DNA from: Lepas anatifera | Taxonomy: Eukaryota > Arthropoda > Thecostraca > Lepadidae | DNA length: 64,000 nt | Direction of reading: 5' to 3' | Assembly: GCA_034440635.1 (NCBI GenBank) | Contig: JAOTON010001271.1 | Coordinates: 496,001-560,000, forward strand | Shown: in pieces, positions 53,450-64,000 of the stretch | How the letters are laid out: the number at the start of each line of letters is the position of its first letter | Position numbering within the stretch: the first letter of the stretch is position 1 | Program-made: the position numbers and the translations under genes | The notes under the pieces: generated by a model | Told to the model about the DNA's origin: nothing | The model's input: only the letters and a program-made list of their open reading frames with translations | The model's database searches: none

Positions 53450-53525
53450 AGCTCATGTTGGGACGCCCTGTGCGGGTGTGCAACGATTGTGACGGCCCCG
53501 CCATCTACCCTCCCATTTCTATCAG
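53450..53525 (+). CDS. Candidate exon resembling the end of a FYVE zinc finger
   Basis: A 76-bp open stretch is flanked by an acceptor (CATCTGCATTCAG) and a donor (ATCAG/GTATAT). It reads LMLGRPVRVCNDCDGPAIY and a few more residues. The PVRVCxxC pattern is characteristic of the last zinc ligands of FYVE domains, which bind phosphatidylinositol 3-phosphate. The rest of the domain would lie on upstream exons that I do not see nearby. With only one exon, chance resemblance is a real possibility. Confidence 0.3.
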
Positions 53526-54222
53526 GTATATAGAACCGAATCATTATAGTACTGGCTCAGGACAGAATACCTAGCTTATTTCATCACAGGTGAAGACTAA
53601 TTTTATTTCCACACTGACCATTAGTTGAGCGTGCCGTACGCTCACCACAAGCTCATAGTTGTCATTCCATGCCAACTCGACACACAAGTGCCAATTTTTA
53701 CACGGCACCATCTCGGATCTCTATGTTACTTTGCATACAGGGTTATCGTGGGCTGGGAACACGAATCTGATATCAGGATCCTAGCTCACATATTTTCGGA
53801 TATATGATGATGCCAATATTTGCAAAGTATTCCATTCCATTCCATCTACAAGACGAGCAGACTTAGAAGCAGAAGGAACGGAGTCTCTCGTCATTGAAGT
53901 AAGTACAACTCCAAGGCTGCTCATTTGTGTAATTTATTGCCCTCCAGGTGATATGGAAGTGTTCAGAGGCTCTTTAGATATGATTTGTAACTTAGTGACC
54001 CGAAATCAAAATAGGTCATTTGTCTGCTTGGGTGACTTTAATACACCAGAGTTAAAGTGGCTTAGGGATGCAGAATTAGGGATTTCGTCTACACCAGTGC
54101 ACGAACGAATATCAAAGCGTGCGGCTCTGTTGATTGAAAAATGCGAAATGTCTGGAGTAAGCCAAAGCGTAGTAGAGCCTACAAGACATGAAAACTTTCT
54201 AGATTTAGTGTTTTCCAAATCA

Positions 54223-54451
54223 TTGATAAGTTTTGAAGTGCTGCGGCGAGGAGCATGATGATGAGTTGTTAAGATGTTCCCTGGCCTCTCCCCTCGAATC
54301 CGGAAATGTAAAAAACACTGAAGATTATATATTCGGGCACAGCCCTTCATCAGAATCGTGGAGTAAATATCAAAAATTCTCAGTCCTAGTATAGCCAGAC
54401 CTCGAATATTCGAGGGGAGAGGGGAGAGGCCAGGGAACATCTTAACAACTC
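54223..54451 (-). mobile_element. Fold-back element FB1 (229 bp), 13-bp target duplication
   Basis: It is inserted between two copies of GTTTTCCAAATCA (54210-54222 and 54452-54464). On the minus strand it is a 189-bp hairpin (54451-54263, arms GAGTTGTTAAGATGTTCCC and its complement) followed by a 40-nt single tail ending ACTTATCAA. The loop carries the minus-strand motif CTGATGAAGGGCTGTGCCCG followed by AA (54353-54332). That resembles a hammerhead ribozyme core (CUGAUGA, 4-bp stem, GAA). There is no coding capacity. Confidence 0.75.
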
Positions 54452-54688
54452 GTTTTCCAAATCAGCTAATGTTCAATCTTTTGTGCGGTGTGGTGTGTTT
54501 CCCTCACATCATTTTGAAGTCATCAGTGAGTTAATGCTAGTAACCGCCCAAGCTCCTTTGTTAAATAGGTCGACTGCCTTCAATTGCAAGAGGGCAGATT
54601 TTGAAGGCTTGAGACGGAGCCTGCAGCTTGCCCCATGGGAGGCTTTGCTCGATTTGAACATTTAAGCCGCCGTGGAAATGTTCTATGA

Positions 54689-55319
54689 GTGTTGTGGGAA
54701 TGACCTAGGACCCTAAAAGATGATACAGATGACAGTAAAAGCGCTAAAAGACTGGCAGCCTAAAACGCCAAAGTCCAGAAACTAAAACGTCTAAACCCTA
54801 AAAAGCCTAAAAGGCTACGTCAAGGTAAAGATAAGAAGAAAAAGCGTGGGATGAGGTAAATACAACGTTTCGGTCTTGGACCGTCGTCAGGCGAGGGTGA
54901 AAGATGGAGGTGGCTAGAGGCCTGAGGTAACCTTTTTCCAAATACCGAGTGACTGGAGGCCTAAGGTAAACTTTTGGTCGAAACATTACCTTAGGCCTCC
55001 AGTCACTCGGTATTTGGAAAAAGGTTACCTCAGGCCTCTAGCCACCTCCATCTTTCACCCCTCGCCTGACGACGGTCCAAGACCGGAACGTTGTATTTAC
55101 CTCATCCCACGCTTTTTTCTTCTTATCTTTACCTCGACGTAGCCTTTTTGGGCTTTTTAGGGTTTAGACGTTTTAGTTTCTGGACTTTGGCGTTTTAGGC
55201 TGCCAGTCTTTTAGCGCTTTTACTGTCATCTGTATCATCTTTTTAGGGTCCTAGGTCATTCCCACAACACTCTGCGGTTTATGGCACCCTATTTTCAGCA
55301 GGCCTTCCGAGAACTTATT
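54689..55319 (+). mobile_element. Fold-back element FB2 (631 bp), 12-bp target duplication
   Basis: Flanked by AATGTTCTATGA (54677-54688 and 55320-55331). A near-perfect palindrome of about 580 bp (54689-55270) starts GTGTTGTGGGAATGACC and ends with its complement, with a loop of only about 16 nt around 54980. A 49-nt tail ends GAACTTATT. Each arm contains CTGACGA, a C, GGTC-CAA-GACC, then GAAAC (left arm, minus strand 54890-54868) or GGAAC (right arm, plus strand 55066-55089). The same architecture as FB1 (hairpin plus one tail, similar tail end, 12-13-bp duplication) suggests one class. Confidence 0.8.
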
Positions 55320-55972
55320 AATGTTCTATGATGTACTTCAAGCCGCCATTAATGACCACGTGCCAACCATCATGTTACGTCACCGTTATCCCCCCTGGTT
55401 CGACGCTGAGGTTAGGCGCTCACTGCGGGAAAAAGGAATCAGCCTTCAGTCGAATGAAACTGACAGGAATAATGTGACAGTCCAAAATTTTGAAGAAAAA
55501 CGTAGAACTTTTTAAAAGGTTGTCTTCCCACAAGTTTTTTGAGTATCTACGGGGTATGATTGGGAACTTTAAGACGAATCCGAAACGCTTTTGGTCATTT
55601 CTTAAGTACGTGAATGGAAGCAAAAGTAGAATTCCAGATTTGTCAGATGGACACCGAAAAGTCACTGAAGACACTGAAAAGGCAAACGTCTTGAATGATG
55701 CATTTGCAGCAAAGTTCACCCCACCGGAAGTTTTGCTCTTTCCTACCGCTACCGAGTACGGGCTATCTCCTCTGAATAGATTGGAGATAAAGGAAGGAAC
55801 AGTTCGGGCCATTTTAGATGATCTTGAAGAACATAAGGCGTGTGGTCCAGACAATGTGAGTGCTAGGGTCATCAAAGAGTGTAGGAATGAAATATCCCGA
55901 CCTCTTTGTATCCTCTTCAAAAAGTCCGTGAACGAGGGGATATTTCCGAGCAGGTGGGCGGAGGCTAATATT

Positions 55973-58289
55973 ATTTATTTATTTATTTCACATTCAAGGG
56001 CAATTCCATCAAACAATGGCTATTCTTCACCCCGGGTCGAGTTGAATGAAAACAAAACGATGGAAACAAACCAGACACAACTAGACGCTCACCCTTGCAT
56101 GCACACACTTGTCCAGACTGTTGGTTAAGCATCATTCAGCTGCTGCTCCCGTAGATACACTTTTAATCGTGTTTTAAACACAGTGATGTTTGTGGCATCG
56201 CGGACATTGGTAGGAAGGTCATTGTAAGATCTCACAGCGTTGTACAGGAACCTCCGCCTGCCCGACTCCGTCCGAATGATCGGCGTCTGCAGCCGCTGGC
56301 TCTGCCGTGTATTTCTACCGTGAACTGACTGTCTAGACGCAAGACTGATGGCCATTATCGCGGGATGTCCAGTTAACAATATTTTTTTCAAAGTGGTCAG
56401 GCAGTGGTATTCAATGAGGTATTCTGCGCGAAGCCAGCCAAGTCTGCGTATTACATCGCTGATATGGTCAAATTTACGCCGTCCTGAGATCACTCGTGCG
56501 CCAAAATTTATCAGTTTCTGTAACCGCCGGATCTGAGTAATCGTACAAGCACCATATACACTTAAGCAATAGCGTACCACAGACAGTACTAGGCCCTCCA
56601 CCAATGTTATGATGGCCCTTTCAGGAATGCAGCGACGTATATGCCCGAGTCCGCGTAGTGTTCCGGTGCAGCGCCTAATAACATCATCTACATGACTAGT
56701 AAAGGACATACATCGATCGAAAACAACACCGAGGTTCTTGGCAGTCTTAGACACCTCTATGACTGAGTCCATAAAGTTGATTGTTGGGTGACGAATGTTA
56801 CGAATATTTTGCTGAGAGCCTAAAATTATGAACTGTCTTTTAGAGCTATTAATTTTCATGTCGTTTTGGCTAAAACAGTTCGATAATAGTGCCAGATCGT
56901 TTTCTAGAGAGCAAACAATATTTCCTAGATTACTGGGTGGTCCTGAAACGAAAACTTGGGTATCATCTGCGTATTGAACTATTTTGGCGTGATTTACGTA
57001 TAGAGAGATGTCGTTGACGTATATGGAAAATAACAGGGGCCCGAGGGCAGAACCTTGGAATGTTCCCATAGGATTGATGAGTGGCCGAGAGAGGACACAG
57101 TCGACATGCTGATGAGCCGATGGTGGTGTCCCTGCAGGATTTTGGATGAGAACTTGTTGGTAGTGATTTTTCAAATAATTTTCGAACCATGGTGTGACAA
57201 CCCCGTACATTTGCAGTTTCTGGATCAATTTGTCATGGGGTACTAGATCAAACCCTTTAGAACAGTCTAGAAGGCATAGCAAAGTAATGTGGCGGCAGTC
57301 AATTGCTGAGAAAACACTGTCAGTGACTGTTAAGAGCGCAGTTTCGGTTGAATGATGAGGTCTAAAACCATGCTGGGATGGCGAGAACAGGTGATGACTT
57401 GTAAAATAGTGAGAGAGCTGCTCATAAACGACACGTTCTGTGATTTTGGCTATTGTTGTGAGAATAGAGATCGGTCGAAAATTTGAGGGCTCGGTTGAGT
57501 TGGATGACTTTTGAACTGGATGGACGATAGTACGCTTCCATGAGTCCGGAACGGTGTGAGTGATGAGACTAGTATTAACAATGTGTGTGATTACAGAACA
57601 AAGTGAATGAATGCACAGCTTGATGAAACGCATGCACAACCCATCGGCGCCAGCGGTCGCACTACTGCGCATCCGGGATACAACGTCCAGAAGCTGGTCA
57701 GATGTTATGGGATGCACATCAAACAAACCAGTCGACACGCGTGGTAAACGCACCGACAGGGCAGGGCCCGAGCGATTAATGCTCCTTGCGGTATTAGCAC
57801 CAACTTCAACAAAGTACCTATTTAGGGCATCAGCATCAGCACTGGGTGTTGGCGCGACACTTTGCTTCGGTCCCACTACAGGTCGCAAACTCTGCCAGAC
57901 CGCGGCCGGGCCCCGCTCAGTGAGTGCCCGGTCTATGGCGGCGCGCGTATCAGCCCTTATAGCTGACTGCACTCTCCTATTTAAGTCCTTGTAGGTTTCC
58001 CGGTCACCGGTGCGCAGCGCCGCTCGGCGCTCTGCCATCAGTCCCTTTGTTGCATCGGTGACAGGAGGGGCGGTCGGGTTTCGCACCTGGCGTCGTTTTT
58101 CCGGTGCGATCGCGTCCAGTATTGGCCGCATTACACTCAGAAAATAGTCCCACTGCGCATCCGGGCACCAGCTAGTGTACACCGGACTCCAGTCGACAGC
58201 CAAAAGGCGCAGATGTACTACGTCGACATCAACTCGCCGCCAGTTCCGAGTTGTTATCCGGCGTTATCCGAGTTTGTTATCCGAGTTGT
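55973..58289 (-). mobile_element. Minus-strand CR1/L2-type LINE, 5' truncated
   Basis: It is inserted between TAATATT (55966-55972) and TAATATT (58290-58296). The 3' tail, read on the minus strand, is an AAAT tetranucleotide repeat adjacent to the duplication, as in CR1/L2/RTE-type elements without poly(A). The 5' end is truncated downstream of the endonuclease, next to a short GTTATCCG-type repeat (58250-58285) of unclear origin. Confidence 0.88.
56125..58203 (-). CDS. Intact reverse transcriptase frame of the minus-strand LINE
   Basis: A 692-residue open frame with no internal stop. It is the best-preserved RT in the window. Motifs in order are AGADGLCMRFIK, NFRPISILTTIAKITERVV, QHGFRPHHSTETAL, LLDCSKGFDLVPHDKL, GTFQGSALGPLLFSIYVND and the catalytic YADDTQVF. 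The thumb and C-terminal LINE region follow, ending near LPTNVRDATNITVFKTRLK. No RNase H is present. The frame continues upstream of 58203 for about 20 codons before a stop, so the first residue shown is not a natural start. The endonuclease is missing because of 5' truncation, so the copy cannot move by itself. Confidence 0.9.
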   Translation of the reverse strand: MAVDWSPVYTSWCPDAQWDYFLSVMRPILDAIAPEKRRQVRNPTAPPVTDATKGLMAERRAALRTGDRETYKDLNRRVQSAIRADTRAAIDRALTERGPAAVWQSLRPVVGPKQSVAPTPSADADALNRYFVEVGANTARSINRSGPALSVRLPRVSTGLFDVHPITSDQLLDVVSRMRSSATAGADGLCMRFIKLCIHSLCSVITHIVNTSLITHTVPDSWKRTIVHPVQKSSNSTEPSNFRPISILTTIAKITERVVYEQLSHYFTSHHLFSPSQHGFRPHHSTETALLTVTDSVFSAIDCRHITLLCLLDCSKGFDLVPHDKLIQKLQMYGVVTPWFENYLKNHYQQVLIQNPAGTPPSAHQHVDCVLSRPLINPMGTFQGSALGPLLFSIYVNDISLYVNHAKIVQYADDTQVFVSGPPSNLGNIVCSLENDLALLSNCFSQNDMKINSSKRQFIILGSQQNIRNIRHPTINFMDSVIEVSKTAKNLGVVFDRCMSFTSHVDDVIRRCTGTLRGLGHIRRCIPERAIITLVEGLVLSVVRYCLSVYGACTITQIRRLQKLINFGARVISGRRKFDHISDVIRRLGWLRAEYLIEYHCLTTLKKILLTGHPAIMAISLASRQSVHGRNTRQSQRLQTPIIRTESGRRRFLYNAVRSYNDLPTNVRDATNITVFKTRLKVYLREQQLNDA

Positions 58290-58660
58290 TAATATTGTAC
58301 CTATCTTTAAAAAAGGATCATGGAAACTACCACAAAATTATCGGAGCGTATCACTACTCCCAATATTTGGAAAAATTCTCGAAAAATGTGTGCATGCAAC
58401 ATTGCTAGCTCATGTACAACCAGTCTTATCTCAATATCAACACGGTTTCGTTCCACGCCGGTCATGCGACACAAATTTGGCAAATTTACTAAAAACGGGG
58501 TGGGACTCGATATCTTCCGGACACCAAAGTGACATAATTTTCACTGATTATTCCGCGGCCTTTCAAAGTGTCAACCATAAATTACTTATCTATAAGCTCC
58601 GGGAATCTTACAACATTTCTGGTCCAGCTCTAAATTGGATCTCATCGTATCTTGGCTCTC

Positions 58661-60766
58661 AAATCTTTTTTTTTTTTTTATATATATATATATACACTAA
58701 ATCATATATCATCTCAAATATAAACAATTAAACCGTTTAAGTAAATCTGCGATTCGGCGTGACTCGCGCGAATTTTTCCAACGCGAAATTATAAGGAAGG
58801 GTCGTAGTCGCCTCTGGCAAATCTTGAAACCCGTTCTAGGCAAAAAAGCAAACGACTTCTATGTTCCTCGACGCGGCACCAGATGCATTCAACGATTATT
58901 ACGTTTCGGTAGGACCAAACACTGCTGCCTCCATACCCGCCCCGACGATCCCCGTCCCAGTGCGACTGCCACGCGTCACCACATCCAATTTCACCGTCCA
59001 GCCCATCGACATACAAACCCTACACGCCACTATACTCAGCATGAAGCCGTCCAACAACGCCGGAAGTGATGGGCTCACGATGTCTATGTTCACCAAATTC
59101 TTTTCTTCAATTGGATTTCTCCTTCTAGATATCATTAATTCTAGTCTTCTCACTGGCCAAGTCCCAGCGGAATGGAAACATGCTTTGATAACCCCAATTC
59201 CAAAAAACAAATCACCATCGAGCCCGGCCGACACGCGACCCATTACAATTTTGCCCCCACCAATGAAACTACTTGAAAAGGTAGTCCAAAACCAACTTGT
59301 AAATTATCTCGAAACTTCTCATTTACTGTCCGATTCTCAACATGGTTACCGCCGAAATTTTTCTACAGAGTCCGTCTTGAACGTGATCACTGACCGCGTC
59401 TATCGCGCCATGGACCAAGGTAAAATTAGCATCCTTGTTCTATTGGATTTGTCGAAAATGTTTGATGTGGTTCCCCATCACATCCTACTGCAGGAAATGT
59501 CACTCTATGGCATAGACTCAGTCTGGTTTCGAAATTATTTGCAAGGTCATACTCAACAAGTCCAGATAAAATCCCCTCAAGACGGCACAATCATCAGATC
59601 TGGCTCAAAAAACAACAACATTGGCATTTTTCAAGGTGGAAGTCTCTCTTGTATACTCTGTATACTTTTCACTAACGACCTCTGTCTTCACGTCGAAGAC
59701 GACGTGACGATCACTCAGTTCGCCGATGACACTTCTGTTCTCATTACAGGCAAAAACCAATGCTTACAATATCTCATTCGACGCATGGAAGCCATGCTAA
59801 ATTCCCTTTTTCGATGGTTTTGTGCAAACGGTATGAAGGTAAACACCGCCAAAACGCAGATGATGGTCTTAGGCACTAAAGCGATGCTTAGAAATTTTCC
59901 TCCCATTAGCCTCAAGTTCGGAAATTCAACCATCATCGATTCAAAATTCGTAAAGAGCCTCGGTGTTCTGCTTGATCAACACCTCGACTTCGAACGATAC
60001 GTAAATTCAGTCAAAAACAAAACCACTGGCCTACTTATCGCTCTCACCCACATCCGTCATGTCGTCCCTGCTCAGCTCATGCCCCAAAATTATTCAATCT
60101 TTAGTGCTCTCCGTTGTTCGTCACTGCATTTGTGTTTACGGAACATGCAACAATACTCAGGTACACAAAATTCAAAAAATAATTAACTTCTGCGCAAGGG
60201 TAGTCAGCGGGCGCCGAAAGCGAGACCACATTACCGACGTTGTTGAACGGCTCAAGTGGTTGGACGCCAAACACCTCATTCAGTATCACACTGCATGCTC
60301 AGTACACAAAACCATACACACTTGCACGCCACCACAAATAGTACAAACAATAGGCCCTCCACGCAGTACAATACACAACCACGCAACACGCCGGTCAGCG
60401 GAGCTGTCCCTGCCGCGAATCCGCACGGAGGCAGGCCGACGTCGGCTTGCGTACCGAGGGGCAGCTCTGCTGAACGGGCTGGACATCGGAGAGGACATGC
60501 CGTTCAGACCCACTTTGAGAGCCCTTCTATTGGAGAGACAGTTGAGAGAGTCTGATCAACACTAGTTTTGTTTCTGTCGTTGTGCGCGTTGTGTGTGTGC
60601 GTGTGTGTGATATTATCTTACTTTTACAGTATACTCTTATCCTTAGATTTTATCGTTAGTTTTACCTACTCTGTTTTATCATATGACGTGGAAACGTGAA
60701 AAACCACCTACTTGTTTGATCAACGCGTGTGGACGCTTCCGAATATATTCTGATTCTGATTCTGAT
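58661..60766 (+). mobile_element. Plus-strand CR1/L2-type LINE, truncated
   Basis: It is inserted at TCTC (58657-58660 and 60767-60770). The host frame is restored only if 2,110 bp are removed, which fits these limits. The 3' tail is a short TCTGAT repeat (about 60747-60766). The 5' end begins with a T run and TA repeats (58665-58695). It belongs to the same broad group as the minus-strand LINE but is clearly diverged from it. Confidence 0.8.
58735..60562 (+). pseudogene. Reverse transcriptase of the third LINE, frame-broken
   Basis: The frame is spread over three segments, with changes near 58870 and 60090. Motifs include NNAGSDGLTMSMFTKF, QHGYRRNFSTESVLN, LLDLSKMFDVVPHHILL, GIFQGGSLSCIL (normally PQGS-like) and FADDTSVL. 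The C-terminal part reads IIQSLVLSVVRHCICVYGTC and ends at 60562. The unusual residues around the PQGS position point to a decayed copy. Confidence 0.8.
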
Positions 60767-62000
60767 TCTCGAAAACAGCGGGTTGTCATTAACGGGAAAC
60801 AATCGAACTGGTCGGAGGTTAGCTCTGGGACTCCGGAAGGTAGCCAAATTTCACCGCTGCTGTTCGCATTGTTCATAAACGATCTTCCTGACCAAATACA
60901 AACAAACTCACTGCTCTTTGCCGACGATGTGAAGCTCTTTCATAAAATTACCTGCCCAGATGATGTAAAATTGCTCCAGGAGGGATCTGAACATGCTGGT
61001 ACCGTGGTCCGAAACCTGGAAATTGAATTTAAACCCAGCCAAGTGTCAATCCTTTCGAATTACTCTTAGAAAGAAAGTTGTCGCATCCGAATACAAAATT
61101 CGAAATGTCACCTTGGATCACGTAAAAAAACTCGGGACCTCGGCGTTTGGTTGGACACTAAACTGACCTTTTCCGATCATGTGGATTTCGTCGTTGGCAA
61201 AGCCAATAGGATGCTGGGTCTTCTGATGCGCTCACTCCAGACAGTCCGAATGGGAGGAGAGTTCCGGACAGATCCTATTTTGGCTTCATATTTTGGAAAT
61301 GTTAGATCAACTCTTCAATATGGTTGCGTCATCTGGGGCGGAGCTGCAAAGTTCCAATTGGACAGAATCGAAAAAGTTCAGCACAAATTCGTCATGTGGC
61401 TGGCTTCAAACATTCACTCATCTCGGACATCAAATTCACTGTTATATCACGATCTTCTAAATATTTTTAAAATCAGTAGCCTGTCCCAGAGGAGGGTCCA
61501 GCATGATGCATGCTTTGTTTTTAAAGTTATTTCCGGGAAAATTGACTCCGCCCCCCTGCTCGAGGCGTTCCCCCTTACATGTACCTCAGCGGCGAACCAG
61601 GTCTATGAGAGAACAATTGCTCCATGTTCCGGTGGCACGCGTGGACACTGTAAGGCGTGGTTTGTTTTCTCGGGCGGTTCTGTTTTAACAGACATGTTGC
61701 GCAATATCCGGAAGCCGACCCTTTCAATTCAACATTAGCAGCTTTTAAATCCAGTGTCAAGAATCATATACGAAGCCATCCATTTTAAAGGTTTAAAGGG
61801 AGGTATATTTATTTGTTTCCGTGAGGTGAAGTGCAGTTTTTTCATGTTCATTTAAAATTTTTAACCTGCACAATTTTACATCTTATTATCTTACAGTGTC
61901 TCATGTTGACTGCCATTCATCCGTTTACTTCGACATCAGCTATAATTGGGTGCATACCTGTTGCCGATTATGCTCAATAAACTCATAAACTAAACTCAAA

Positions 62001-62736
62001 ACTCAAAGTATTGTTGCATTCCCTTCTGATGATTATTGGTGTTTAAGGGCACTTCAGCTTCTTTGGCTATATATGCCCATTGCATTCCCTTCTAAACCAT
62101 ACTATAACCTCAATATGTTTTCAAATATTTGCATTCTGCAAGCTGTTCATTAAAATCAGAGTATGAATCCCTCCTTCAAATCCTTCAAATCAAAGTATGA
62201 CTCCTTCCTGCTACATGGAATCAGAGAAGGTTTTTTTCGATCAGCGTACCATCTTCGATTTTCTTGATTTTCACACATGTTATAGTCTTATTGTGCATGG
62301 TAAACAATGATTTTTTCAGTGGGATCTCTACTACTGCGCCGCCAGGAAAATCACAAAGATAGGCAGTACGCTCCGGTGCGGCCCGCGCGGACCGCCCTTC
62401 CTCGCCCCATCGCGGCGCACCGACGCGTGAACCGACCGGCCGGAAACGGCACTCTTGTTTGATTTTTGTGTCGGCGTAGTAGCAGGTATTCCAGTCTAAA
62501 AAGCATTGCTTATGGTGCAGAATGAAACGCTCTATAGGATATGTGAAAATGAATAAAATCAAAGATGGTACATGGATAAAAAATCACCGTTTTCGGATTA
62601 AATGTATCATAAAACATATATTTTTTACAACAATAATGTTAAAAAATACAGGAAGCATGGAGGTATACTGTTATTTAACAAAAACATTTACAAAATGCAA
62701 GTATGTGAAACAGTTTTGAAGCAATAGCTTTATTAA
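62001..62736. other. No gene recognised
   Basis: AT-rich spacer. A GC-rich patch at about 62335-62450 is open on the minus strand but lacks domain features. It ends at the TTAA of the next element (62733-62736). Confidence 0.35.
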
Positions 62737-64000
62737 CCCTTGCCCCGGTGGCAGGTACGAGCCACTTTCACCCTGGTGGGAGGGGGGCTAAAAAGACCCC
62801 CACCATCTCAAAAACTAAAAGAGCTAGAAAAACGCAAATCATCAATCGAAAGCTCTTCAAAAATGATATCGAAAATACTTAGGTAATGTTTCTCGTCAGA
62901 TTAATATCAAGGTCACCAGAGGTCAAAATAGGTCAAAATCGCTAATATAAGGTGCACTAAGAAAACCTCATATATTTCAGGAACTATGATAGCTAAACAA
63001 TTTTTCTGAACACCATTCGGAAGCTCTTGAGTTGCTCTTTTATTACCGTGCCAATGATTTTCGGGTAAGGTCAGAGCTAGGGAGCTGTAGGTCACTGAAC
63101 ATTGGGAATGGGCAATTCCAGCACCAATCGACCAGGCAAATGACAAATCTACACGGTACCTCTTCGATTTTCTTCAAAATAATTCTATAAGGTTCTCATG
63201 GGCCCTAAAGACGAATCTGAAAGTTTTAGCTCGATTGGAGTAAAACTTTAGAAATTATTGCCTCAGGCATTTTTGAAAATCTGCTTACAGTGCATTTTTG
63301 GGTGACCATGCAACCCACAGAGACTGATGAACTATGCATTAAATATATATTTGCCTGCCTGGAATGAGCCGAAGAACTCGAATCTGAAGTCTGTTTGACC
63401 CTAGGTCACTTGTAAAAAGTTGTGATTTGACCTTGACCTAAGGTCACATTCAAAATTTGTTGGTACACTTTTTGTTTAAAATGGCATATTGCAAATTAAG
63501 GATTGAACTTTTATCCTTCCATTAAAATAGGTTAGAACATCCGTTTTTTATATCTACTAGTGTTTTTAACACGCTTAGTGGAGGGTAGCCTGGCGTCAAC
63601 ACGTAATGAAGGGGTCCCGAAATGCCTCCCTGAGATTTCACCAATTAAGAGGGTTAGGAAAACGCGTGTTGCGGGTTTTGTGATGGCTGTAGAATGTGTT
63701 TTTAAGCTAGATTTCATGGACCTAGACCAGTATCCTCAAGGTCAAATAAGGTCATAGAGGTCAAATGTAGGCCGTACCTGACACTTAGCGAAATGCCGTT
63801 ATTGTGCGAAACAAAGTCGCGAATACACTTTGAGCGAGCAAATTTCATAAAGAGAAGATATAAATTGTTCTCTGGAATATTTAGGTCGAGGTCGGTCAAG
63901 GTAATTTCAGTCAAGGTAATCAAAGTTCTTTCCAAAATTAACTCGCTCATCGATGTTGTTTTTCTGCCACGAAGGGTTTCCGGCCACCTCGGGTAATTAT
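62737..64000 (+). mobile_element. TTAA-type element E7, left end plus interior, runs off the window
   Basis: Starts at TTAA (62733-62736) with CCCTTGCCCCGGTGG, close to the E5 terminus. Its interior contains repeated AGGTCA/TGACCT (for example 62909-62936, 63400-63445, 63738-63766). The right end was not found. A TTAACACGC at about 63567 could be the start of a different member, so this may be two elements. Confidence 0.55.

Larger units (their letters stand above)
53830..62000 (+). mobile_element. Host LINE (Jockey/CR1 group), four times interrupted
   Basis: Pieces of one plus-strand LINE occur at 53830-54222, 54465-54688, 55332-55972, 58297-58660 and 60771-62000. The 5' end is truncated inside the endonuclease (FVCLGDFNTPELKWL is retained). 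The RT motifs are split: HKACGPDNVSARVIKE, then YRSVSLLPIFGKILEK and YQHGFVPRRSC, then SGTPEGSQISPLLFALFIND and FADDVKLF. The C-terminal region continues to about 61738. It ends with AATAAA-containing, AAACTC-repeat sequence near 61975-62005. Own frame damage includes a stop at 54663 and shifts near 55510 and 61050-61150. Confidence 0.85.

Noticed and set aside
54862..54890. A complete functional hammerhead ribozyme in FB2
   Set aside because: The core and stem II are present, but sequences flanking CTGACGA and the putative GTA cleavage site are not complementary, so stem I is missing. Kept only as a hammerhead-like motif.
62221..62562. Minus-strand frame of 113 codons
   Set aside because: Passes through a short GC-rich patch without domain, splice or repeat context, and its composition changes abruptly within the frame.
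1..64000. CRISPR arrays, bacterial operons, ribosome-binding sites
   Set aside because: No regularly spaced direct repeats with unique spacers, and no prokaryotic gene organisation. Tandem arrays here are contiguous minisatellites.

Overview
The window looks like a gene-poor, transposon-dense stretch of an invertebrate animal genome. The evidence is consensus GT-AG splice signals around short open exons, tRNA-derived SINEs, BEL/Pao LTR elements, APE-type LINEs (an I-clade-like element and CR1/L2/Jockey-group elements), TTAA- and TA-flanked miniature DNA elements, and an astacin-EGF gene pair. No bacterial operon structure is present. I cannot name the species. Most long open frames belong to mobile elements. 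The host protein-coding content I can defend is one intact intron-less gene (49291-51015), its frameshifted duplicate (21673-23378), and a few isolated exon-like pieces.

Layout. 1-9 kb: TTAA-bounded non-autonomous elements packed with the nuclear-receptor half-site AGGTCA, a nested TA-flanked MITE, a SINE and one exon-like piece. 9-11 kb and 16.8-20.1 kb: GC-rich minisatellites, several built on a similar unit of about 23 bp, one with a higher-order period of about 208 bp. 20.8-24.5 kb and 48.4-52.2 kb: a directly repeated segmental duplication carrying a membrane-anchored, catalytically dead astacin-like protein. The C-terminal halves of the two proteins are almost identical, while the N-terminal halves differ at about 30 residues. 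26.0-28.3 kb: remnants of an unrecognised multi-exon gene and a perfect 230-bp tandem duplication.

29.8-47.3 kb is a nested series. A TA-flanked long inverted-repeat element carries two mirrored copies of a TE-associated gene fragment, each already hit by a hAT-like MITE. A complete BEL/Pao retrotransposon (541-bp LTRs, 5-bp target duplication) is inserted into its left arm. That element is split in the RNase H region by a full-length 6.97-kb I-like LINE with a 13-bp target duplication.

53.8-62 kb is a second nest. A plus-strand Jockey/CR1-group LINE is interrupted by four separate insertions: two fold-back elements with hammerhead-like motifs, a minus-strand LINE and a plus-strand LINE. In each case, taking out the insert plus one target copy puts the host LINE back in frame, which confirms the boundaries by arithmetic.

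The most interesting candidates are the pseudo-astacin pair, the AGGTCA-loaded TTAA elements, the fold-back elements with hammerhead-like cores and single tails, and the SAP-domain Gag of the BEL element. Many single-base frame changes run through otherwise young-looking elements, so part of the damage may be assembly indels.
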